Notes under the pieces: generated by a model
What the model saw: only the letters and a program-made list of their open reading frames with translations
What the model was told of the DNA's origin: nothing
Database searches by the model: none
Shown: positions 21,405 to 32,139 of the stretch, in pieces
Layout: each line of letters begins with the position of its first letter
Position numbering within the stretch: position 1 is the first letter of the stretch
Position numbers and translations under genes: made by a program
DNA from: Gari tellinella
Taxonomy: Eukaryota; Mollusca; Bivalvia; Cardiida; Psammobiidae
Direction: 5' to 3'
Length of the DNA stretch: 64,000 nt
NCBI GenBank assembly: GCA_922989275.2
Contig: OV277858.1
Coordinates: forward strand, 104,704,794 to 104,768,793

Positions 21405-21559
21405 ACAGAGCGTCTAGTCAGGATCCAAATTGTTCCATATTCACTTAGATAAAACAAATATTTATAAGTTTAGTCAATTGACCTAAAAATCAAATTTGAG
21501 AAATGAAAGCAGACGACAACTGTTTCAACTAGATGACGTCACGACAGTGAAGGAGTTAA
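21330..21559 (-). mobile_element. piggyBac-like MITE C10
   Basis: TTAACCTTGTCGCTG left and ATGACGTCACGACAGTGAAGGAGTTAA-type right end. Core at 21369-21435. Its first part is included in the 247-bp duplication. Confidence 0.8.
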
Positions 21560-21708
21560 GTAATGATGCGCTACTAACTACGTGTCGTTCATCGAGACAT
21601 CATTCATGCAATCTCCTGACTCTAATCGGCTGCTATTAAATTGTCGCTTGCATTCCTCAAACTATACAATACAATTAAGCGACACATATATATAATAATA
21701 ACGATTTT

Positions 21709-21785
21709 TCAACCAGTTTGAAACCTGTTTAGAAGCCGAAGTAATCGGCGTCTTTAAAAAGTTCCAAACTGTTTCCAATGCAAGT
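21709..21785. repeat. Degenerate core palindrome
   Basis: CAACCAGTTTGAAACCTG pairs with AGTTCCAAACTGTTTCC around AGCCGAAGTAATCGGCG. Confidence 0.5.
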
Positions 21786-24069
21786 TATCTTTCACGTAGT
21801 AAAATGTTTGATATCAAACTACACGTTACGGACGAAGTATGGTAATTGTTGCAAATATAGACCCAGATGAGACGCGAAATGACTCGGCTGATTAAAGACG
21901 ATGTAGGTGCAATCTAAGAATCGTTAATGTCAGGACGTGTTTTTTCAGACGGTAACTACATGACATGCTAAAGTAAATCACGTGGTTCTGGTTATAAGAA
22001 TCATTAGCGTCCTCCTACCGTCAGTTATAGCCGTCGTTAGCCACGGTTAGTCAGATATCTATCATGTTAAAACAGTACAGTAATAACATGGATAAGAATA
22101 GAGATCATTGATGGAGATATCTGCTTCAACCAAGACGTAATAGAGCAAAACAGCGTCGAATATGTTGTCCTGAATATAGTATACACATATCGTAATATCC
22201 TGTAATGCTTTATCTGTCAGATAAACTCAATTAATTTAATTCTTTGTACCAATTTGAGTTTGAATTGTTCCGCTCAAGAAATATTTATAAAATTGTATTT
22301 AAAAGGGTGAAGAAAGTATCTCAATAATAGTGTGTTTAAAATACACATACTTAAAAAATCAAAAGTTGGAACACTACTCAAATTAGACACCTATTTGGTA
22401 GCTAAAGAAAAGATAGAAAAGTAAAGTAGCATTTCCCAAATGTGTACTATGCTTTTATTAAACAGATCATATTTCATTCAGACTTGCACAGATTCGTAAG
22501 TACATCATCTTATAACATATATATCTACCACATATTACTAGTACATGTAATAGACGCAAGTGATTACTGCTGGTAATATCTGTTATAATAAATATAACGC
22601 GAACGTTACTTAATACGTACAATCTTTTTGAACACATGGCTATAATATTTTCAAGAATAAGGTTTAAACAATATAAGGCATAGAAATCCGTAGCAGAAAG
22701 ACCAATTTCAAGTATTTTGTAAGCATATATAACACATTATTGTTATCCGTTTGAAACAGTTCCAAGAAATTTAGCCATACTTAGCCTTACACAATAGTAT
22801 ATATTTAAATATTTATTTCGTAGCTCCAAATAACATCGGCATTTTACAATAAAATGATATAAATCTTCTATTTCATCTTTTTCTATCTATACGATAAAGA
22901 CAATATTGTTCAGCTCGTTGAATTTAATTCCAATCATATAGTCCAGTTTGAATGTGAGGTGTATGCGACGACAATCTTAATGTCTCCAATTAATGGCAAA
23001 TATCCAATTAGCTTTCATCGACAAACGTGGTTTCTATATTTAACTAATTTAAAACCGCACTACTATCTTTTTTTGTATACCACCTTTGATAATATGTATC
23101 AATTAAACGTTGTTTACGGTCAGTAGCAATCAATAACCAACTATAAATTCATTAATTATTAACAACCACTGGGGGGTTAAACCTGGGTTTAGGGGCGCCC
23201 AAACCTCACACTTATCTCCTATATTCACCTATAAAGACAAACAGTGTACATAAAATATAAACCCTGTTCCACAACCTCACAATCAAAAAGACCGCCAGCA
23301 CAGTCAGTAAATACATGTAAAACATTTAGCAAAAATTCTATGACAAGATCATTAGTTACACGGGAAAGAATTAAACATTCAAGCCCGTGTTAAAAATAAC
23401 CCACTATGGCAACGGTCAAATTGTACTCAAGCGACTAGTCTGTAGTTACGAGTAACTGTAAGACATGGAAGGGTCTAGGGTACGACAGAGAGGGAGAGAA
23501 CCCATTTTGGCATATTCTTGTTTTAATATTTGATAACCTTCATTTACGTCTTGTAAAACATTTTTCAAAATAAAGCTTACAAACATTCTTCAATATATTA
23601 TTATCAGTTTTCAATAATTTAAACCAGTATTTCAGGATACTAATATACCTTTATGATAGGTACCTTCCCGGTTCCCCATATACCTTAACTGTAGCAGTGA
23701 TTGTTCTAACATTTATATAGATTTACAACATTTCAGCAGAACTTATTTAACTTCTTTTGAAGTATCCCATATTTCCGAATAATATCCTTTAATCCACCCT
23801 ACAAATTAGTAAATAGTTAGCAAAGTAATTTCGGCTTTGACTTAAGTTTCTTAGAATATTATTTATTATAAGCATGTGCAAAGCTTTAAGAGCTTACCAG
23901 CCTAATGGTCTTGGTTGTGTACAAACGAACCAGTATGGTTAAACATCCGAATATGGTAGCTCACATAATTTACATCTTCTAATTCACTATTGTTATATAA
24001 CACTATTACGTTATCTAACAGTCTGCCTCTTTTTCTAAACACCGTCACTTTTGTTTTTGTGAGGTTTTA
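21786..24069. other. 2.3-kb unassigned stretch
   Basis: AT-rich unique sequence with no palindrome, tandem repeat or supported exon. A short GC-richer piece (GGGTTTAGGGGCGCCC near 23183) stands out but I cannot identify it. Confidence 0.3.
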
Positions 24070-24137
24070 AATTCAATTCAATTCAATTCAATGTCATTTC
24101 TATAGCGCAGATATTATTAAATATATTCATCTGCGCT
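24070..24137 (-). repeat. (AATTC)n tract and adjoining hairpin
   Basis: Four AATTC units, then CTATAGCGCAGAT and ATCTGCGCTTTACA as an inverted repeat. This layout resembles the 3' end of a retroelement read backwards. Confidence 0.45.
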
Positions 24138-24432
24138 TTACACAGTAAGTTCCTCATTTATTATAACACGTATTTATTAGATTTAGACTGTTCTGTAAAT
24201 TTTCAAGTAAATCCCCAAGAATTATCATATCGTCAGCAAATTACAAGAACATTAATACAATAGCATCTATCTTCAATCCAGAATTCACATTTACTTGTAA
24301 ATACATTCTAAATATTCCTAGTACAGGAAGAACTTGACAGATGGAAGTATCTCCCCTTGTCTCTATCCAATTTAATCAGATATTTGGCTGAACCTTTTCA
24401 TCACCGAAATAGACTAATGCCGACTTTTTTTA

Positions 24433-24486
24433 TTCAAATCAGATGCCACGTAGTTCGGCGTCTGATCAGGATACAAACTGTTTTGT
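24433..24486. repeat. C-type core remnant
   Basis: AAATCAGATGCCACGTAG / CGGCGTCTGATCAGGATAC with AAACTGTTTT. Ends not recognisable. Confidence 0.5.
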
Positions 24487-24892
24487 TCTTTAGCATCATC
24501 AACTTTTTTAAATTGGCATTTGTCAGTTGTGGTTAACTTTGTTTAAAGAAGAAAAATAACCCTTAGTCATTGTATTTACTTTCAATACCGTTTTAGTTGT
24601 GATGGAAATGGAAGTAAAATACTCTCCTTACTTAACAAACTTGAGAAGCGCAAACGAAAATTATTATTCATTATTGTTTATTATCTAGTTTAAATGGGAA
24701 GTAGATCTATAACGTTTTCGCAAATACATACTGTCTGTATTGTTTGGTTTTATTGACCTGTCAAAAATTGAATATTCATACGTCACGGAAAGGATATATT
24801 TAGCTTCGGTATAAAGTCGATACTTTCCGTTTTGATTTTCGGATAGGAACTGAAGCATATTGTGCATTCTGTGTCGAATTAAAATCAATAAT

Positions 24893-24966
24893 CGAGTTAG
24901 AGCAGTTGGTAGCGAATAGGATTCTTGTAAATGAATGAAAGGTTGCGGGTTCGATACCCGTTAGGT
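24893..24966 (+). other. tRNA-like sequence, probable pseudogene or SINE head
   Basis: A-box-like TTAGAGCAGTTGGTAGCG and B-box-like GGGTTCGATACCC are correctly spaced, and the T arm can pair. I could not pair an acceptor stem, so I do not call a functional tRNA. Confidence 0.5.
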
Positions 24967-25218
24967 TTTATTTCTTTTTTTATTACAATTTTTTTTCAAA
25001 CAGTAAGTTTAGTTGAATTGTTCAACATAGTGATCTTTAATACAAAATGTGCCATTTAGATAACCTTGTAAACTATTTAAAGTTTTAAATGTATGTAAAA
25101 TGTGACCCGATGTGTTCTCTCAAACCTAGATAATAAATGCCGTAACTCATTTATCACTAAAACCTTTAATTGACTCTTCCAGGCTGCAATTAATTCTAGT
25201 CAATGTATGATAACTACA

Positions 25219-25290
25219 TGGCAAACAATGTATCTCTGATCAAAGGGCTCAAAGGAACATTCTGATCGTGGTATTCACTGTTTGTATGGG
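25219..25290. repeat. D-type palindrome
   Basis: GGCAAACAATGTATCTCTGATC pairs imperfectly with TTCTGATCGTGGTATTCACTGTTTG around AAAGGGCTC. Confidence 0.55.
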
Positions 25291-25420
25291 ACATGTGTAT
25301 AGGTACTCTCTTCGTGAATGATACATAAATCAGATCCAAAGAGATTTCAATCCATTCCTCTTCTCCTTCTTGCAGACTCGTATACACCAAATAATAAAGA
25401 TAACATTAAAAAAGATTCCT

Positions 25421-25489
25421 CCGCTGGGTATCGAACTCATGACCATACATGTACTAATCATAACACTACTGTACTGCCTCGACCACGAA
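25421..25489 (-). other. tRNA-like sequence
   Basis: On the minus strand, GTGGTCGAGGCAGTACAG (A-box-like) and GAGTTCGATACCCAGCGG (B-box-like). Likely a tRNA-derived repeat head rather than a working gene. Confidence 0.45.
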
Positions 25490-25710
25490 TACATATAGGT
25501 ATCCAAATCTCATTCTAAATATGAACTTTATGTTTCAACCCAGACCTACCCGTAAAACGTAACGGAAATATTCGATATCGACCGAAGCTAAATATAGCGT
25601 GTTCAACCAGCGTGTAATTATTTAAATTTTGACAGGTTAATAAAACACAACAATACATGTTTGTTATTTTCTATAACCAAGTAAAGATTTAATCGCTTCG
25701 TCCTAAATGT

Positions 25711-25988
25711 TGATTTGATTTGTTTTGATTTTACGTCGCTTTCAAAAGTATTTCAGTCATATCGCGACGTCCAGCTAATGACAGGTGGAGGAAGACCCCA
25801 GAAGCCTTTTTATGCACTGTTTCAAGCACAAATCGGCAACTGGGTAGAACCACCGACCTTCCGCAAGCCAGATGGAAGGCTTCCCCACATGAAAAATCCG
25901 AACGACCCTACTGGGATTCGAACTCACAGCGGTGAGGATCTTAGTGATGTAAGTCACAGTGACTATACCACTAGGCCACGGAGGCCCC
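25711..25988 (-). mobile_element. tRNA-derived SINE, full length
   Basis: On the minus strand it starts GGGGCCTCCGTGGCCTAGTG with a B box GAGTTCGAATCCCAG, then a body with GGGGTCTTCCTCCACC and GACGTCGCGATATGACTG, and a TTTTGATT-rich tail. A second copy with the same layout lies at 29449-29730. No clear target duplication. Confidence 0.88.
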
Positions 25989-26110
25989 TACGTTTTTATC
26001 TATGTTTAATGGTGTGCAATTATTATTTCTAACTCGCATTATGTTGTCGATTGTATGCATGTCTTTCTAATTATGCACAGTAAAGAGATTGAATGCATTT
26101 AAGACAAATG

Positions 26111-26335
26111 TAGAGTGGAGAAGATGCTATTCTTTCCCGTTTAAATCAACACTCAACGCAAAAAAGAAAATACAAATGAAATAACAAAAATGTCAGGTTA
26201 TTGATTTTCCAGCTGAATGATTAATGGATTGGTGTCTTATTAGCCGCCGGGTTCAACAGGTGTCTGTTCTGGCCCCAAATTGCTTGCAATGGCAACGCTT
26301 CTATTAGCTCAAACGTGTTTATTAGATTTGAATGA
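26111..26335 (+). mobile_element. Old MITE A17
   Basis: TA-GAGTGGAGAAGATGCTATTC left, core remnant GGATTGGTGTCTTATTAGCC / GGTGTCTGTTCTGGCCCC, right end decayed. Confidence 0.6.
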
Positions 26336-27055
26336 GTAATTGAGGTGGGTTTTACGGCACCGCCGCACATAAAATATTATTTGCGCTGAGAGTAAATTAG
26401 GAATGGAAAACGTCGTCTCAAGTGCATAATACATGAAAAAGAACGTTTGTCTTATATACATTTTACATACAAATTAATCCACTATGAAGACATCTGTAAT
26501 TTTCGGTGAAAGATCTAAATTTAATTCATTCGTGAACATCAGAATATTATCACCACGTGTGAAAATATAACGTCAGATGTACACTCATAGAATCACAATT
26601 CGTTCTTATACCAACAAATACAGTTATCCTCGATATAATTCCTTTATAAGGTTCGCTATAGGTGTTTTATAAACTGGATTTTCAATCATTTATGCCAATT
26701 TATTCAAATGTGTTTTGACAAACAGCGTGTTGTCTGGTCAGGATGTTTGCTGTGAACAGAATTGTTCACACACACTGGGAAATAATGTTTTCTCTCTTAT
26801 TAAACAAGTCCCCGTTCCTGAGGTGGTTCTATCATATTTTTTGTTGTTTATCTGGATATTACATTGTTATCGAACAAGCGACAATGGAGGGTTATTGAAC
26901 GCGTAAATCATTGCACGACACGCGCGTTTTGGAGTTGTATGATGCATGCCACCCGGTAATTGCAATGGGTATCTGATTGATTCCCTATAAAGTTTGTCCT
27001 TAATTGTCAGTTGAACCGTCACAGAACGAACCTATACAGCATAACCCAACACCTA
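26336..27055. other. Unassigned stretch
   Basis: About 720 bp with no repeat termini or supported exon. A plus-strand frame near 26715-26906 has no recognisable motif. Confidence 0.3.
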
Positions 27056-27180
27056 CATATACTGGAAAAATGGTATTCGTTCCAAAACAACGCGTTTGCA
27101 CATAAACTAGTATGTCCGTTGCAAACAGTTTGGAGCCAGATCAGACTTGACAGATTGGTTCTGAATCTTTATTTGAACAG
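27056..27180 (-). mobile_element. A element truncated in the core
   Basis: TA-CTGGAAAAATGGTATTCG left, AACGCGTTTGCAC, GCAAACAGTTTGGAGCCAG, then lost after GATCAGACTT. Confidence 0.65.
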
Positions 27181-27187
27181 TTAGTTA

Positions 27188-27612
27188 TACAGCAGAAAAT
27201 ACTTTTTCCTTTCCAATAAACGCGTTTTAAACCCTAATCTAGTATTTCCATTGCACACAATCCGTAGCCAGGTCAGACGCAAGGTAACCCAGCGTCTGAT
27301 CTGGCTACAAACTGTTTGTCATTCAGATGAAAATGAACATTAAAATTATCAAAAAGTTGTACAGTGAAGCTTATCTATAACGAAGTCGGGGCCGTCTAAT
27401 TTATTTCGTTATATCCTAATTTCGTTATATAATGTCCATTTTACTATACGTTCATTAGACACGGAGTATACATTTATTTTCGTTATATCCAGTATTTCGT
27501 TAAATCCAGTTTCGTTATAAGCGACCTTCACTGTAATTTTCTACATACAATTTCAATGCGTTTGCGTTTAGTTTGCGTTTGAACGGGAAAAACTGACGTC
27601 TTCTCCACTGTA
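27188..27612 (-). mobile_element. MITE A19 carrying a nested M element
   Basis: TA-CAGCAGAAAATACTTTTTCC left and GACGTCTTCTCCACTG-TA right, core at 27251-27318. Split at 27360-27535 by a smaller TA-target element. Confidence 0.85.
27360..27535. mobile_element. Tigger-like MITE M nested in A19
   Basis: TA-CAGTGAAGCTTATCTATAAC at the left and GTTATAAGCGACCTTCACTG-TA at the right, with TTTCGTTATATCC repeats inside. The A19 sequence resumes correctly if one TA copy is removed. Confidence 0.88.
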
Positions 27613-27804
27613 TACATGTATCACGCTATAAGGAAGGATTGGCTTCTGTTAGTTTGTCTATATCATGCAGCGTTGGTCCTGAATCTTTATTTGAACAGTT
27701 GACGCCATATGACCATTTTGTGTCGTGTCGCCGTAAAACCCAGCTCTATCAATCAATTACTTAATCATTTGAACAGCTAAATATAGGAGTTGATGCTTTG
27801 GTTA

Positions 27805-28052
27805 TACAGTGGAGAAGATGTTGGTCTCGTGGAAGATTGTCGTGTTCTCTCAATAAACGCATTAACGCTAGAACTATTAGCAGTTTGGAGCCAGAACAGT
27901 TTGAAATCACACGCTTAACTGTTTGCCGTTCAGATTAAAATGAATATTCGAAACTGTCAAAAAGTTGTTATTTTCTACATTCTGTTACATGTACAATGCG
28001 TTTGCGTTTCGTACGCGTTTGAACGGGCAAGAATAACGTATTCTCCACTGTA
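27805..28052 (-). mobile_element. MITE A20
   Basis: TA-CAGTGGAGAAGATG left and AATAACGTATTCTCCACTG-TA right. The core is reduced to GCAGTTTGGAGCCAGAACAG. Some 30 bp near 27822 resemble a LINE 3' end (GGTCTCGTGGAAGATTG). Confidence 0.75.
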
Positions 28053-28330
28053 GATTCCAATAAAGGCGGTGCAGCTTCTTGGAAATGATTAATTGCTCTT
28101 CATCAGGACATAGTAGAATCATGCAAAGGCATTCGGGCGTGATTCCTCGTTTAAGCGAATGTGTGAACAGCGAAATGGGTTAAAGGTGCTGACAAACAAA
28201 TTTAGCACAAATGAATTTCACTTTTATTGAATTATAAACTATAATTTCTAATTGAAACCTTTTAAGGACATTAATTTGGAAGGAACAAGCGTACATGTAT
28301 CACCAAATCTCAAGACAATAAGTTCGCTCT

Positions 28331-28574
28331 TTAACCCTTTCAATCCTACAGCCCTCTGTATAGATAACTGATGACCTTGATAAGCAAACAGTGTAGACCC
28401 TGATCAGAGGGCTCCTATAGGAGCCCTCTGATCAGCGTCTACAATGTTTGATATGTTCATTGATTTTTGTTGTCATAAAAAATGCAACAGTAGACTGGTA
28501 CAAAATGTATGTACAAGAAGAGTCCAAAAGGATAACAAGTACCCACAAGAGATATTTAGGGTTGAATGGGTTAA
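28331..28574. mobile_element. piggyBac-like MITE D2
   Basis: TTAACCCTTTCAATCC left and GGGTTGAATGGGTTAA right. The central palindrome at 28383-28450 is near perfect, with inner stem AGAGGGCTCCTATAGGAGCC. Confidence 0.88.
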
Positions 28575-28664
28575 ACCACTGTACTAGTACATGTAACTGT
28601 ATGAAATTTGCCAAAGTTCATCTACATGTTTACCCACAACGACAATTGCTGATTATGACTGAAA

Positions 28665-28837
28665 ACTGTAAACGAAGTAAAATAAACACGTTTGTTTATG
28701 TCAACATGTTGTTTGCTATTCAGGATAAAATGAATAGTCAGAATTGTCAAAAAGGTTGCATGTTCCACATTAAATAGCAATTCTTTTGCGTTTCATTTGC
28801 GTTTAAACGGGTGAGAATAACGTTTTTCCCAACTGTA
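28665..28837 (-). mobile_element. A element with the core deleted
   Basis: AATAAACACGTTTG left remnant; right half CAGAATTGTCAAAAAGGTTGC, GTTTAAACGG and AATAACGTTTTTCCCAACTG-TA. Confidence 0.65.
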
Positions 28838-28851
28838 TTTGACTAAACAAG

Positions 28852-29395
28852 ATTCAGTAGAGAAGATGGTATGTTTTTCCTCTCTACAACGACATCCAGT
28901 GGGAGATACAGAGTGTGTGTGTTATTCGGAGGGAGTCGTTACAGAGAGGGAAAATTAAGACTTGGCTTATATGGCAAACAGGTTGAATCCAGACCAGGCG
29001 CCGTGACGCGGCGCCTGATCTGGATTCAAGCTGTTTGTCACTCATGATTATACTTATTTTATCAAAATGTCCACTTATATGTAATTTTAAGAAAAACAGC
29101 AGACGGCAATTTTGAGCAGACGACATTGCAGCAGTAAAATCGTTCGACATAATTGTCCGGTTTAGAGAACTGAGACAAGGGTCATGGTAAGGAGGGAGTC
29201 GTTGTTGGGAGGGCCGTTGTAGGGAGGGAACACTATATTCGCGTTTGTGCTAAAATAAGTGTGCATTTTCCATCGGTTTGGAACCTGAGTACATTCTTAA
29301 CCCAGGGTCTGATAAGGTTCCAAACTATCTGTCTCTGAGATTAATATAAAGTGTTATCTTCTATATATTATTGAACTGCCTTTTCGTTGAGTTGT
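28852..29395 (-). mobile_element. Old A element split near its end by B4
   Basis: Left CAGTAGAGAAGATGG, then B4, then CGCGTTTGTGCTAAAA and the core CATCGGTTTGGAACC / GGTTCCAAACTATCTG. Removing B4 and one TA restores A order. The right end is decayed. Confidence 0.7.
28870..29237 (+). mobile_element. MITE B4 nested in an A element
   Basis: TTTTTCCTCTCTACAACG left and GGGCCGTTGTAGGGAGGGAAC right, TA at both sides. Core at 28972-29040, inner stem GGCGCCGTGACGCGGCGCC. Confidence 0.88.
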
Positions 29396-29448
29396 TAAAT
29401 AGTAATCACCTCCGCATTGTACAAACATTCACTTAGACCCGATTTTGA

Positions 29449-29730
29449 TTTTTGATTTGATTTGTTTTTGATTTTACGTCGCTTTCAACAGTATTTCAGT
29501 CATATCGCGACGTCCAGCTAATTAAAGGTGGAGGAAGACCCCAGAAGTCCTTTATGCACTGTTTCAGACACAAATCGGCAACTGGGTAGAACCACCGACC
29601 TTCCGCAAGCCAGTTGGAAGGCTTCCCCACATGAAAAATCCGAACGACCCTACTGGGATTCGAACTCACAGCGGTGAGGAGCTTAGTGATGTTAGTCACA
29701 GTGACTATACCACTAGGCCACGGAGGCCCC
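29449..29730 (-). mobile_element. tRNA-derived SINE with target duplication
   Basis: Same layout as the copy at 25711. Flanked by CCGATTTTGA at 29439-29448 and again at 29731-29740, a clear retroposition duplication. The open frame across it is a SINE shadow. Confidence 0.92.
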
Positions 29731-29796
29731 CCGATTTTGAAGTTTTAACACTCCTTCAAAACACGACATAGGCTCCCCTCCCCATCCAAACCATCA

Positions 29797-30015
29797 CAAG
29801 TTATTCTTTCCCGTTTAATGCCAACGCAAATAAGTTGTAGAAAATTGACAAGTTTGAATGTTTATTTTAATCTGAAAGGGGAACAGTTTGAAGCCTGATC
29901 AGACACCGGGTAACCCGGTGTCTGATCTGGCTCCAAACTGTTTGTAATGGAAATACAGTGTAATACTTCTAGCGAAACGCATTTATCGGGAAAAAATAAC
30001 GTTTTCTTCAACGTA
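29797..30015 (+). mobile_element. MITE A23, left tip lost
   Basis: GTTATTCTTTCCCGTTTAATG left, core at 29881-29944 with CACCGGGTAACCCGGTG, right end AACGTTTTCTTCAACG-TA. Confidence 0.85.
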
Positions 30016-30148
30016 GACACTCCTCCAGATCAAACCCACCCCATGTTTGTAGCATAATCCTATACAGTCGAACTCGATTTAACTGTCCCATTTTTACTTT
30101 GATATAAGCTCGACTGAAAACGAGCCCGAGTTATCAACATTCAACAAA

Positions 30149-30228
30149 CGAGATAATAATAATAATATTAATAATATCAATAATAATGATAATGATGCTA
30201 ATAATGATAAAGATGATAATAATAAAGA
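30149..30228. repeat. AAT/GAT-rich microsatellite
   Basis: Interrupted ATAATAATAATA with GATAATGATGCT variants. It follows a fragment starting TACAGTCGAACTCGATTTAAC at 30064, which resembles the N family end. Confidence 0.8.
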
Positions 30229-30518
30229 CGGAGCTCATTTGATAAAAAGCAATATTCCATTAGCCCACAAAGATACGGGGAGGTTCGTTTTAAACACGAG
30301 TTAAACTTTATAGTATTTCAACGGAAGAGATACGGAAATATCCGAGGTGGTGTTATGAATATATTTAATAAAATATCATTTTATAATTTACGAAACAAGA
30401 TGTAGATCTCTCGGACATAACATACAGTATACACCCTAATCATATGCCAAGTCCTGATTCTGACATTCATAGTTTGCAATGAGTGAGCGGTCGTTCGTAT
30501 AGAGAGGGTACAGTTATA

Positions 30519-30711
30519 TACAGTCGAACTTCGATATCTCGAACTCGTTTTACTCGAACTATCGATAGCTCTATATATGAACTGATTGATTTCATGCTCG
30601 GTTGAGTCGAACATACCCATATTTCAAAGTTAAAATGTGGCATAGCTACGTTTTAACTTCGAAATACGGGTATGTTCGACTCAACCGACTCGAGATATCG
30701 AAGTTCGGCTA
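30519..30711. mobile_element. Palindromic MITE N (pogo/Tigger-like ends)
   Basis: TA-CAGTCGAACTTCGATATCTC pairs with CGAGATATCGAAGTTCGGC. A second inverted repeat (GTCGAACATACCCATATTTC) lies inside. Confidence 0.85.
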
Positions 30712-30775
30712 CTCCTACATGTATTTCAAGATGTACATGTACGCCCATTTAAGTGCTGTGCCAAGCAGGCACAGA

Positions 30776-31652
30776 TACAATGGAGAAGACGTACTGTCCT
30801 TTTCACTCAGCTCTGTCACTCAATTTTTATCGAGAATTTTTTGGTTTCAAACAATATCAGCTTTGTACCTGAACGAGACAATCGGGTTGTTTTTTACGAA
30901 CTCACATGGAAAGTTTCAGACTTATCCAGGCTGTGAATGAAAAAATATCATGAAAAATGTATTTTTCCCATAGTAAAATAGGCCTCAGCTGTTTACAAAA
31001 TGGCTGACTGAGTGAATAGTGTGTGACGTTGTGGGACAGTCTATTTTACAGAGGTGGAGAAGGCCTATTAAAATAAAATTTAAAAAATCATATTGTCAAT
31101 CCGTCAATGGTAATCTAAACGTGAAATTAAGATAAAAATAGATTTTTACATTGCTATTTTTAAGGTGTTGTAAAAAAGAAAATGAAAACACATGGCGGCC
31201 ATTTGCAAACACAGCTGATCCCAACTTTACTATAGAAAAATACTATATTTTTAGGATATCTCCCTACTCACGGTCCCAATATTACTCAAACTTTGCATGT
31301 GAGTTCGTAAAAAACGATCTGATCGGCTCATGTAGGTACAAAGCTGAAATTGTTTGAAACAAAAAAATATTCGATAAAAACTGAGTGACAGAGCTGAGTG
31401 AAAAGGACAGTAACTCTTTCTTAGTAAATGCGTTTATGCTAAAACTTACACTTCCATTGCAAACAGTTTGGAGCTAGATCAGACGCCGGATAATCCGGCG
31501 TCGGATCAGCTCCAAGCTGATTGTCACTCATACAAAAGTAAATTTTCAAGAAGATATTGTTTTCCATATTCATATTTATAACAATACTTTTACGTGTCGT
31601 TTTCGTTTCGTTTAAGTTAAAGCGGTAAAGGAATAACATCTTCTCCACTGTA
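30776..31652 (-). mobile_element. MITE A24 carrying nested element I
   Basis: TA-CAATGGAGAAGACG left, then element I (30794-31410), then ACTCTTTCTTAGTAAATGCG and the core at 31460-31523. Right end AACATCTTCTCCACTG-TA. Confidence 0.88.
30794..31410. mobile_element. Foldback-like element I, 617 bp, TA target
   Basis: Long terminal inverted repeats of about 115 bp: CTGTCCTTTTCACTCAGCTC at the left and GAGCTGAGTGAAAAGGACAG at the right. Bounded by TA at 30792-30793 and 31411-31412. It sits inside A24. No transposase frame. Confidence 0.9.
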
Positions 31653-31656
31653 TATG

Positions 31657-31913
31657 TACAGTGGAGAAAACGTTATTCTTTCCCGATAAACGCGTTTACG
31701 CTAAAACTATTACATGTATTTCAATTGCAAACAGTTTCGAGCCAGATCAGACGCCGGGTAACCCGGCGTCTGATCAGGCTCCAAACTGTTTACAACTCAG
31801 ATTAAAATAAAGTGTTAGAAATTTCTAACGACTGACATTTTCTACATTTTAGTGATGTGCGTATGCGTTTCGTTTGCATTTAAACGGGAAAGAATAACGT
31901 TTTTTCCACTGTA
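31657..31913 (-). mobile_element. MITE A25
   Basis: TA-CAGTGGAGAAAACGTTATTC left and AACGTTTTTTCCACTG-TA right, intact core at 31727-31796. Ends 20 bp from the donor of exon 1 of the minus-strand gene. Confidence 0.95.
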
Positions 31914-31933
31914 CTTCATTTTTCTATACTCAC

Positions 31934-32009
31934 AATGTATGGTGGCTACAAATAACATAAGACCGGCCAATATCACAGTCACATGTCTATCAACCATGAC
32001 CGTCCCCAT
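31934..32009 (-). CDS. First coding exon of the split gene: signal peptide
   Basis: On the minus strand ATGGGGACGG at 32009 opens 25 codons and one base before a strong donor, GTGAGTAT. The peptide starts MGTVMVDRHVTV and continues ILAGLMLFVATIHC, a short basic-acidic head and a hydrophobic stretch typical of a secretory signal. A second in-frame ATG at 31997 is also well placed; I use the first. An in-frame TGA lies upstream, which supports this as the first exon. It ends in phase 1 and joins exon 2 at 7963 to complete Cys, which implies a 24-kb first intron. The gene then continues through 2997-2936 and 1718-1502. The promoter is not identified; TTTTAAAG near 32042 is only a weak TATA-like candidate. 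Function unknown. Confidence 0.65.
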
Positions 32010-32139
32010 CAGCACCACGTGTGTCCCCTTTTTTCACTACTTTAAAAGTATCAAAAGTGTTCACTAGTATACTCCTGTCGTGTTTTGAAATAAGATATTC
32101 TTCAGCAGTGAATTTCTCGCACCCCGTTGTTAACTTCTG

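Noticed and set aside
24893..24966. Functional tRNA gene
   Set aside because: A and B boxes are present, but no acceptor stem can be paired.
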